From the NCBI GenBank assembly GCA_003646525.1, contig QMKU01000103.1:1-5664 (forward strand): 5,664 nucleotides of DNA, in the 5' to 3' direction. A model generated the notes under the pieces. It did not search any database, had not been told where the DNA came from, and was given only the letters and a program-made list of their open reading frames with translations. This DNA comes from Campylobacterota bacterium. GTDB lineage: Bacteria > Campylobacterota > Campylobacteria > Campylobacterales > Sulfurovaceae. Below, piece by piece: positions 1 to 4,688 of the stretch (the stretch's first letter is position 1; the number at the start of each line of letters is the position of its first letter). A program made the translations under genes and the position numbers.

Positions 1-72
1 AGCAAGAGAAGATACTGCTATTGATAAGATAATTGTAGGTACAACTTTTCTGCCCATAATACTATTTTTCAT
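1..72 (-). CDS. N-terminus of a secreted or outer-membrane protein (partial, signal peptide)
   Basis: An open frame on the minus strand starts at ATG 72 (or ATG 57, in the same frame) and runs off the left edge without a stop. The 24 visible residues begin MKNSIMGRKVVPTI and continue ILSIAVSSLA. That gives a basic N-terminus followed by a hydrophobic core ending in small residues, which is the shape of a Sec signal peptide. The start at 72 overlaps the preceding gene by 11 bases; the start at 57 leaves 4 bases between them. Neither has a good ribosome binding site: GGA sits only 2 bases before ATG 72. The tight spacing suggests it is co-transcribed with the two genes upstream. The mature part lies outside the window, so no function can be given. 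Chance is possible for so short a frame, but the signal-peptide shape and the position argue for a real gene. Confidence 0.5.
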   Translation of the reverse strand, partial: MKNSIMGRKVVPTIILSIAVSSLA

Positions 73-430
73 ATCCATTATTTTTGCCATCGCTCTGCCA
101 ATTGTCAATAATGATTTTTACCCAATGAATCCGTTTGGCTCGTGCTTCATCATATTTACGGTTTTTTTCTTTATCGTTTGGACATGGACTGTTTCTAGCT
201 CTTGGATTATATTCATCTTTGGTAATGATATGCCAAAATCTTTCAGGCTTTGGAGTATTGTCAAATGGGCAAGGACAACAGCATTCTTTTTTGACATTGA
301 TAAGATAGCTTTGCTCTTCTTTTCTTAGATAGGTCTCATTATCTATGAAATCTCTTTTGAAAATAGAAAATAGCTCTTCAATGCTTATTGGATTGAGTGT
401 TCTTAGTGTGGCAGAAGTTAAAATTATCAT
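62..430 (-). CDS. Small Cys-rich hypothetical protein coupled to the DUF3800 gene
   Basis: This is a 122-residue protein that I do not firmly recognise. I chose ATG 430 rather than the in-frame ATG 448. ATG 430 has AGGA five bases upstream (436-439), next to the stop of the DUF3800 gene, whereas ATG 448 has no ribosome binding site at a usable distance. The N-terminal third looks helical (PISIEELFSIFKRDF). The middle carries a cysteine cluster, C50, C51, C52 and C54, with C83 further on. The C-terminal half has the string RFWHIITKDE (residues 64-73), and then an Arg/Lys-rich stretch DEARAKRIHWVKIII. There is no signal peptide or membrane segment, so it is probably cytoplasmic. The His, Thr, Arg and Trp-Lys pattern loosely recalls small nuclease-like toxins of the RelE/Barnase/EndoU type, but that is only an impression. 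The cysteines could bind a metal. Its coupling to the DUF3800 gene suggests the two products act together. Confidence 0.7.
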   Translation of the reverse strand: MIILTSATLRTLNPISIEELFSIFKRDFIDNETYLRKEEQSYLINVKKECCCPCPFDNTPKPERFWHIITKDEYNPRARNSPCPNDKEKNRKYDEARAKRIHWVKIIIDNWQSDGKNNGYEK

Positions 431-432
431 CT

Positions 433-1104
433 CTATCCTAAATACCATCTAAAAATATTAAACTTCTCAATCCAAGGTGCAGTGGCTACCAAAGGATAAC
501 CCAATTTCTCTTCAATATATTCAATAATAAAAAGTTTAACTTCACTCTCTTTGGTATCAAGGTCGGTTCTGTTTTTATAGCCGATTGCCCCTATAAAAAT
601 ATCACAAAGTTGTAAAATCTGTGACTCTTGGGATTGAATAATATAGATGTCACACGCTTTAGCCTGTTTACCTAAAGTCTCTTTGAGCTTTTTTATGCGT
701 TTCCCACCATTTATATCTTTGTAATCAAGATAAATCTTATATTCATCAGAGTTGTTCATAAAGTTTCTCATGGTGTAAAAATAGACAATATAGTAAAATT
801 CATCATGAGAGTTATTGTATGAAGAGTGAGTGTGGTCTTTTTTATTGGGGATAAAAGTAGCTTTAAATCTCATTTCACTTTCAAAAAAGTAGTCTATCAA
901 CTCTTTGTAAAACTCTTTTTTTGAGTTGAGAAGTTTTGTCCATTTCAGTTCATTAAAATAGTTGTAATTATGTTTTAGATGTTTAATATATCGGTTTATC
1001 TCTTCAACTTTTTCTTCATTTACTAAGATAGCACCGTTAACCATTAAATTGGACTTGGTGTTTAATAAGTGATTACTCTCATCACAGAATATTTTATATT
1101 TCAT
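433..1104 (-). CDS. DUF3800 domain protein (putative RNase H-like nuclease)
   Basis: This is a 223-residue protein of the DUF3800 family (often annotated that way in accessory and defence-rich regions; biochemical role unsettled). Family hallmarks are visible: an opening strand with D-E-S (MKYKIFCDES, D8/E9), E52 in NELKW, D127 in IYLDYKD, and D168 in the C-terminal block QLCDIFIGAIGY. The four spaced acidic residues fit the RNase H-like acidic set proposed for this family, so a metal-dependent nuclease activity is plausible but inferred. The frame is open further upstream to a TTG at 1158 and an ATG at 1146. ATG 1104 is preferred because MKYKIFCDES is the usual family start and GAAAG lies eight bases upstream (1113-1117). 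The TTG at 1158 also lies inside an inverted repeat. The gene is clearly more AT-rich than the rsmH region, which suggests acquisition by transfer. It is followed at once by a small Cys-rich gene. Confidence 0.85.
   Translation of the reverse strand: MKYKIFCDESNHLLNTKSNLMVNGAILVNEEKVEEINRYIKHLKHNYNYFNELKWTKLLNSKKEFYKELIDYFFESEMRFKATFIPNKKDHTHSSYNNSHDEFYYIVYFYTMRNFMNNSDEYKIYLDYKDINGGKRIKKLKETLGKQAKACDIYIIQSQESQILQLCDIFIGAIGYKNRTDLDTKESEVKLFIIEYIEEKLGYPLVATAPWIEKFNIFRWYLG
436..439 (-). promoter_or_regulatory. Ribosome binding site that decides the start of the small Cys-rich gene
   Basis: AGGA on the minus strand lies five bases before ATG 430 and next to the TAG stop (433-435) of the DUF3800 gene. 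A ribosome finishing the upstream gene would sit on this site, as expected for translational coupling. Confidence 0.55.
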
Positions 1105-1153
1105 AGATATTACTTTCAATTCAATCGTTGGTGTTAAGTAATTCATAGCTACA

Positions 1154-1187
1154 GACAATGGAGTATGGTTTAAAATGCTCCATTGTC
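1154..1187. repeat. Perfect 10-bp inverted repeat (hairpin) upstream of the DUF3800 gene
   Basis: GACAATGGAG (1154-1163) and CTCCATTGTC (1178-1187) are exact reverse complements separated by 14 bases. A G-T pair and two A-T pairs can extend the stem inward, leaving a loop of about 8 bases. Neither strand has a T-run after the stem, so it is not a standard intrinsic terminator. It ends 50 bases before ATG 1104 in the leader of the DUF3800 gene. It could be an operator for a dimeric repressor or an RNA hairpin in the leader. Confidence 0.7.
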
Positions 1188-1265
1188 ACAGCTCAAATAC
1201 AGATAATGCTTCATGGTATTCCTATGGTGACTTTCCCAAAATCTAGTTAATCTGTTTTTCCTCAT
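1170..1265 (-). CDS. Possible 31-codon small ORF with a strong ribosome binding site
   Basis: ATG 1265 to TAA 1170 encodes 31 residues starting MRKNRLTRFWESHHRNT and ending SCDNGAF. The product is strongly basic at its N-terminus and has no known domain that I can see. The reason to list it is the excellent Shine-Dalgarno AAGGAG (1271-1276), five bases before the ATG. The ATG also overlaps the TGA of an upstream open frame (ATGA), as in coupled genes. Its last codons form one arm of the inverted repeat at 1154-1187, so translating it would interfere with that hairpin. It may be a leader peptide for the DUF3800 gene, a small protein in its own right, or the start of a gene cut off by a deletion. 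Confidence 0.35.
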   Translation of the reverse strand: MRKNRLTRFWESHHRNTMKHYLYLSCDNGAF

Positions 1266-1348
1266 TTCCTCTCCTTGAACTCAACAAACCCAATCAAAAT
1301 AGAAGCAATCACTATAGAGGCAATAGTTGATGTGAAAGTGTGAACTAC
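1262..1348 (-). pseudogene. Tail of a membrane protein, 5' part missing (remnant)
   Basis: After an in-frame TAG (1349-1351) there is an open stretch of 28 codons ending at TGA 1262-1264. It encodes a hydrophobic segment FTSTIASIVIASILIGF followed by a charged end VEFKERK. This looks like the last transmembrane helix and cytoplasmic tail of an inner-membrane protein. No start codon with a ribosome binding site lies between the TAG and the helix; the only alternative starts (GTG 1312, TTG) would give a fragment of under 20 residues. Its stop overlaps the ATG of the next small ORF. The simplest reading is the 3' end of a gene whose front was lost at a recombination junction close to 1350. Chance hydrophobicity cannot be excluded for so short a stretch. 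Confidence 0.3.
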
Positions 1349-1363
1349 CTAGGGACAATGCCG

Positions 1364-1389
1364 AAATTTTCCTTAAAACCTGAAAATTT
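1364..1389 (-). terminator. Weak AT-rich hairpin over the stop codon of the Sel1-repeat gene
   Basis: AAATTTTC (1364-1371) and GAAAATTT (1382-1389) form an 8-bp inverted repeat with a 10-base loop containing the TAA stop (1373-1375). The stem has only one G-C pair and no T-run follows it on the minus strand. It is the only terminator-like structure at the end of this gene, and a poor one. Confidence 0.2.
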
Positions 1390-2740
1390 TACCCAATATC
1401 CCTGTGGAGGCATCTTCCATTCTGGTGATGTGAGCATCAGCGCGTTCAACTCCTGATTCAAGGGCATCCTGATAGAGATCAAAGGCTTTTTTCTTGTCTT
1501 TGTCGATACCAATACCATTTTCATAGAGTTGAGCAAGATCGCAAATAGCTTCAGGATACCCATTTATTGCCATTCGGTTGATCTGGGTGAAGGCTTCGGA
1601 GAGATCTCTCTGGAGAATTTTCCCCTTATAGAGTTCTCTAGCGAGAAAAAATTGAGCATAAAGTGATTCTGTAGCAGCACAGATGAGCAGGAGGTGTGAT
1701 GCTTCTGCGAGTTTACCCTCTTTTTGGAGTAGAAAGACTTTATTTATTTCTGCTTGGATATCTGCCTCGGTATATCCTTTGAGACTGATAGTAGCGAGCA
1801 GGTCTTCTTCGCTTTTGAAGTGCTCAGAGCTCTCTTCGACTTGTGGATATTGATTAAGCATATTTTTTAGTTTTTGATCGATATATGAGATGGGAGTATA
1901 CTCTATTGGCTCTTCATCCAAAAGTTCATCTGTTTCTTGAGGGCCTGTCTCAGACTCATTGACTTCCTCGTATACTCTATCGTCTAATAGTTCAGATGGC
2001 TCATCTGATATCTCTTCTTTCCCATCATCCAATTCTTTCCCATCATCTGATTCTTCTCTGTCATCCAATTCATCTTCGATTGTATCAGGAATTGTGTAGG
2101 AAGAATCCTCTTCTTCTGTTGGTTGATCTCCGACTTGAGCTATTTCTGCTACCTCATCTTTGACTTGGGTATGTTTGAGCGAAGCATCCTCCATGGTATC
2201 ACGATGAGGAAGATTCTCTTTGTCAATAGCATAGAATTGATCTATTATATCTTTGGCATTTGGCTGTTTTGGGGGAAGTGTTGATATCTCTTCTTCGGAA
2301 GGTACTGTTTTGTCTGCAGCTTCTTTGGACATCAGATACATCTCATCTTCACTGATAGGATTGTACGCCTCTTCCTTGGCAACTCCCTCCATGAAGAGAC
2401 CAAATTTTTTGATCAATTCAGCTTCTTCTCTACTGCGCGAGGAGATTTTTTGATCCATTTCATCGTTGCATCCATTGATATCGTCACTAGGTTGGTCTGT
2501 TGTTGTTTCAGGGGTGGATGTTAAATGATCAGCAGTAGAGACACGAAGATATTGATCTATGAGATTGGAAGCCTGAGCATAATTCTCACCATTAAGCATG
2601 GAGAGAATTGTGTCGAGTTGCGCATCATCCTTGTGTAGTTTGAGTTGAGAACGCTGTATGTTGATTGTCTCATCATCCGTAAGACTAATCGCTATTTTAA
2701 TGATTTGGAGACGCTTGCCAATTTGCCCTAATAGTTCCAT
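1373..2740 (-). CDS. Sel1-repeat protein with long acidic linker
   Basis: This is a 455-residue, probably cytoplasmic protein; I see no signal peptide or membrane helix. Residues 1-66 are helical and end in a TPR-like motif (TILSMLNGENYAQASNLIDQYL). Residues about 70-285 are a low-complexity, Asp/Glu-rich region that is probably disordered, with three copies of a six-residue unit (ELDDRE, ESDDGK, ELDDGK) at 224-241. Residues about 322-352 form another helical hairpin. Residues 361-432 hold two Sel1-like repeats, the second being the clearest (PEAICDLAQLYENGIGI then KKAFDLYQDALESG). Sel1 and TPR repeats are protein-binding scaffolds, so a role as an adaptor is likely, but the partner is unknown. 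ATG 2740 is supported by GGAG nine bases upstream and by a promoter at 2781-2789. It lies downstream of the aldolase-like gene in the same direction, with a 75-base gap, and probably has its own transcript. Confidence 0.8.
   Translation of the reverse strand: MELLGQIGKRLQIIKIAISLTDDETINIQRSQLKLHKDDAQLDTILSMLNGENYAQASNLIDQYLRVSTADHLTSTPETTTDQPSDDINGCNDEMDQKISSRSREEAELIKKFGLFMEGVAKEEAYNPISEDEMYLMSKEAADKTVPSEEEISTLPPKQPNAKDIIDQFYAIDKENLPHRDTMEDASLKHTQVKDEVAEIAQVGDQPTEEEDSSYTIPDTIEDELDDREESDDGKELDDGKEEISDEPSELLDDRVYEEVNESETGPQETDELLDEEPIEYTPISYIDQKLKNMLNQYPQVEESSEHFKSEEDLLATISLKGYTEADIQAEINKVFLLQKEGKLAEASHLLLICAATESLYAQFFLARELYKGKILQRDLSEAFTQINRMAINGYPEAICDLAQLYENGIGIDKDKKKAFDLYQDALESGVERADAHITRMEDASTGILGKIFRF
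2018..2071 (-). repeat. 18-bp tandem repeat, three copies, inside the Sel1 gene
   Basis: Three adjacent 18-base units at 2018-2035, 2036-2053 and 2054-2071 encode ELDDGK, ESDDGK and ELDDRE in the acidic linker. The first two differ by only three bases, which points to recent duplication. Because the unit is a multiple of three, copy-number change would alter linker length without breaking the frame. Confidence 0.85.
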
Positions 2741-2780
2741 ATTTGTACACTCCGATAGATAAATAATAATATTTGCAGTG

Positions 2781-2789
2781 ATTATAGCA
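2781..2789 (-). promoter_or_regulatory. Extended -10 promoter of the Sel1-repeat gene
   Basis: TGCTATAAT on the minus strand is a perfect -10 hexamer (2781-2786) with the extended TG. It lies in the 75-base gap between the aldolase-like gene and ATG 2740 and predicts a leader of about 34 bases. No -35 is recognisable 17 bases upstream, as is usual for the vegetative sigma factor of Campylobacterota. Confidence 0.6.
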
Positions 2790-2815
2790 AAATAATACTA
2801 TAGATTTATTTGGAT

Positions 2816-3394
2816 TTACGAAAAAGAGCTGAGAGCAAGAAGGCGACAACTATTTTCGAGGATAGAAACTTTTTTTGCCATTTCGATAATATCACGGTCG
2901 TAAGAGATCAGTCCAAATCCTTTGATAAGCAGTAAATGTGTATCATTCTTTTGGAAAAATTGTGCGATTTCATAGGGGGCTCGTTCATGCCAATCATCAA
3001 AGTTTCTAGGATCATAAACCAATACTTCCCCTAGTGAAACCTTGCCAAAGTAATCCTTGGGAAGCACTTTGCCATGACAGAGAGAGAAAGCAGTTGCATA
3101 AGGTGGCATCGTATAAGAGATATACTTTGCACTGGAAATTGCCTGATATAAGTGTTCATGAATCTCAGCATCACCACTAGCAGAGCTCCAGCGATAGTCT
3201 TTTTTGTTGCAGTCAAGACGGATGAGGGAGTCTTCTGTGACTTCATCAAGAATTGTATTTTTTTTATTAATCAAAAAACTATGGGTTGAAACTTTTGCAG
3301 AGATAGATCCATGATAAACACCAAAGAAATTTTTGTTAAACATAGAGAGCGAAACATGTTTGATATCTTCAATTAAGTGCTGACTCTTTTCCAT
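2816..3394 (-). CDS. Class II aldolase/adducin-like protein, metal site apparently lost
   Basis: This 192-residue protein has the fold signature of the class II aldolase/adducin N-terminal family (FucA, AraD, MtnB relatives, usually about 200-230 residues). Visible landmarks are GSISAKV at 29-35 (the phosphate-binding GNVS loop of FucA), SASGDAEIHEHLY at 71-83 (the SSEW..H helix, with E77 at the place of the catalytic Glu), and LLLIKGFGLISYDRDI at 154-169 (LLLxHHGLI in FucA). By my hand alignment the FucA zinc ligands are replaced: the HNH pair by Y94-T-M96, and the third His by G159 or F160. The protein may therefore be a non-enzymatic or metal-free member, as adducin is, with an unknown substrate. 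ATG 3394 has AAGGA eight bases upstream and an extended -10 at 3424-3432. It is divergent from rsmH and shares its promoter region. The family assignment is fairly secure; the loss of activity is inferred. Confidence 0.8.
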   Translation of the reverse strand: MEKSQHLIEDIKHVSLSMFNKNFFGVYHGSISAKVSTHSFLINKKNTILDEVTEDSLIRLDCNKKDYRWSSASGDAEIHEHLYQAISSAKYISYTMPPYATAFSLCHGKVLPKDYFGKVSLGEVLVYDPRNFDDWHERAPYEIAQFFQKNDTHLLLIKGFGLISYDRDIIEMAKKVSILENSCRLLALSSFS

Positions 3395-3419
3395 GGGAAT
3401 ATTCCTTTTTGCAATATTC

Positions 3420-3428
3420 TGGTATTAT
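3420..3428 (+). promoter_or_regulatory. Probable extended -10 promoter of the rsmH operon
   Basis: TGGTATTAT on the plus strand has an extended TG and a hexamer one base off consensus at 3423-3428. Transcription would start near 3435, giving a leader of about 38 bases to GTG 3473. It lies almost exactly opposite the aldolase-like gene's -10, so only one polymerase could bind at a time. A promoter further upstream, inside the divergent gene, is also possible. Confidence 0.4.
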
Positions 3429-3432
3429 AGCA
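3424..3432 (-). promoter_or_regulatory. Extended -10 promoter of the aldolase-like gene
   Basis: TGCTATAAT on the minus strand has its hexamer at 3424-3429 and the TG at 3431-3432. It is identical to the box in front of the Sel1-repeat gene and predicts a short leader of about 23 bases to ATG 3394. It overlaps the predicted rsmH -10 on the other strand. Confidence 0.6.
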
Positions 3433-3460
3433 TTCTTGAACTAGGATTATGCAATTATAG

Positions 3461-3466
3461 AAAGGA
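3461..3466 (+). promoter_or_regulatory. Ribosome binding site that decides the rsmH start
   Basis: AAAGGA ends immediately before TTG 3467, leaving no spacer, but stands six bases before the in-frame GTG 3473. The spacing selects GTG 3473 as the start. Confidence 0.7.
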
Positions 3467-3472
3467 TTGTGT

Positions 3473-4408
3473 GTGCTTATACCCCATATACCTGTTTTGT
3501 TGGATGAAGTTTTGGAAAGTTTTTCCGAAGTAGAGAGTGGATATTTTGTCGATTGTACGCTTGGATATGCTGGTCATAGCAGTGCGATACTAGAGCGCCA
3601 TCCCAATTTGAAGCATATCGGAATCGATAGAGATCAGGAGGCGTTGGATTTTTCACGAAAACGACTAGAGCCTTTCGCAGAGAGAAGTAGACTCTACAAG
3701 GGGACTTTTGCTACTCTCCTGCCAATACTCACGGAGACTCCGATCACTGCACTTTTGGCTGATTTTGGTGTCTCTTCTCTGCAACTTGACAAAAAAGAAC
3801 GGGGATTTGGTTTCAGGAGTGAGAGATTAGATATGCGTATGGATAGTGAGGCGACTCTCAGTGCTTATGAAGTAGTCAACCAATATAGCTATAAGGATTT
3901 GGAGTATCTGTTTGATCATTACGGTGAAGTGCGTTTGTATAAAAAACTGGCAGCCGCTATCATTGAAGAGAGGGCAGTACAACCTATAGAGAGTGCTAAG
4001 GTATTGAGTGAAATTGCGTTGCATGTGTTGCCCAAAAAAGGCAAGATGCATCCAGCTACCCTGATGTTCCAAGCGATACGGATAGAAGTCAATAATGAGC
4101 TAGGAGAGATAGAGGGCTTGTTGGATGCTTTGGAAGCGATGCACCTATCTGATACAATCGTTACAATGATTACATTTCACTCCCTAGAAGACCGTTTGGT
4201 CAAAAATCGATTTAGAAAGTGGGCACAGGCGTGTATCTGTGACCCACAAGTGATTCGCTGTAGCTGTGGCAGAAACAATGCTAGAGGAAAAGTCCTCAAT
4301 CGTAAACCGATCACAGCGAGCAGAGAAGAGCTGAAAATAAACCCTAGAAGTCGTAGTGCCAAAATGAGATCATTTCGGTTTAAATCTCTAAGTCAAGATA
4401 CCGTATAA
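3473..4408 (+). CDS. rsmH: 16S rRNA (cytosine(1402)-N(4))-methyltransferase RsmH
   Basis: RsmH (formerly MraW) uses S-adenosylmethionine to methylate N4 of C1402 in 16S rRNA, at the ribosomal P site, in the cytoplasm. The 311 residues are full length for the family. Landmarks are PHIPVLLDEVL near the start (4-14), the SAM-binding loop FVDCTLGYAGHS (25-36), IGIDRDQEAL (49-58), LLADFGVSSLQLD (94-106), RGFGFRSERLDMRMD (110-124), NNEL (207-210) and ITFHSLEDRLVK (233-244). A cluster of four cysteines (254, 256, 263, 265) in the C-terminal part could hold a metal. The frame is open from TTG 3467, but GTG 3473 is chosen because of the AAAGGA spacing; it yields MLIPHIPVLL. The stop overlaps the next gene's ATG by one base. 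It is the first gene of a plus-strand operon and diverges from the aldolase-like gene. Confidence 0.97.
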   Translation: MLIPHIPVLLDEVLESFSEVESGYFVDCTLGYAGHSSAILERHPNLKHIGIDRDQEALDFSRKRLEPFAERSRLYKGTFATLLPILTETPITALLADFGVSSLQLDKKERGFGFRSERLDMRMDSEATLSAYEVVNQYSYKDLEYLFDHYGEVRLYKKLAAAIIEERAVQPIESAKVLSEIALHVLPKKGKMHPATLMFQAIRIEVNNELGEIEGLLDALEAMHLSDTIVTMITFHSLEDRLVKNRFRKWAQACICDPQVIRCSCGRNNARGKVLNRKPITASREELKINPRSRSAKMRSFRFKSLSQDTV

Positions 4409-4686
4409 TGGATGGTGTCAAAAAAAGAAGATCGCGAGAGAATGGTATATCATTTAGTCTGTTTATTATTATTGTTATGTCGATGGTGATCGTTGTGATC
4501 TTGGCGGCTATCAATATTTACTTCAGTAATCAAATCTATTATGAGAGTCGAAGGATTAATTATATCGAAAGGGAAGTTTCCGCTCTGAGAGAAGAGAAAA
4601 TGATGTTGGAAAATCAGGTGCAGAAATTGAAATTTAAAAACAGAGTGGCAGATACAATTTTTGTAATCGAAGATACGGAGGAGTGA
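4408..4686 (+). CDS. ftsL: FtsL-like single-pass coiled-coil membrane protein
   Basis: This 92-residue protein has a basic N-terminus (KKRRSR, residues 5-10), one transmembrane helix (about 15-38) and an outer coiled-coil segment (about 44-78; hydrophobics such as I50, V57, L60, L67, V71 and L74 at near-heptad spacing). The positive-inside rule places the N-terminus in the cytoplasm and the coiled coil in the periplasm. This size, topology and position directly after rsmH match FtsL, the divisome protein that pairs with FtsB/DivIC through its coiled coil. FtsL sequences are too variable for a firm match by eye, so the symbol rests on context and architecture. Its ATG overlaps the rsmH stop (TAATG), and there is no good ribosome binding site of its own, so translation is probably coupled to rsmH. 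Confidence 0.7.
   Translation: MDGVKKRRSRENGISFSLFIIIVMSMVIVVILAAINIYFSNQIYYESRRINYIEREVSALREEKMMLENQVQKLKFKNRVADTIFVIEDTEE
4677..4683 (+). promoter_or_regulatory. Strong ribosome binding site for the RND permease, inside the end of ftsL
   Basis: GGAGGAG lies within the last codons of the FtsL-like gene, five bases before GTG 4689. It is the strongest Shine-Dalgarno in the operon and fixes the GTG start. Confidence 0.75.
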
Positions 4687-4688
4687 GA

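Noticed and set aside
125..328. Plus-strand open frame of 67 codons with a hydrophobic product
   Set aside because: It is antisense to the Cys-rich gene, has no ribosome binding site, and its Phe/Ile richness follows from the Lys/Glu-rich coding strand opposite.
1105..1158. N-terminal extension of the DUF3800 protein to TTG 1158 or ATG 1146
   Set aside because: There is no ribosome binding site for either, TTG 1158 lies in the inverted repeat, and the family begins with the MKYKIFCDES strand.
1154..1187. Rho-independent terminator at the inverted repeat
   Set aside because: No T-run follows the stem on either strand.
1345..1563. Minus-strand open frame of 72 codons
   Set aside because: It lies in another frame of the Sel1-repeat gene, whose repeats are clear in this stretch.
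3396..3405. 10-bp palindrome GGAATATTCC in the aldolase leader as an operator
   Set aside because: It is short, AT-rich at the centre and overlaps the ribosome binding site; a palindrome of this length is not convincing without further copies.
3827..4072. Minus-strand open frames inside rsmH (also 4177-4362)
   Set aside because: They are antisense to conserved RsmH motifs and have no supporting signals.
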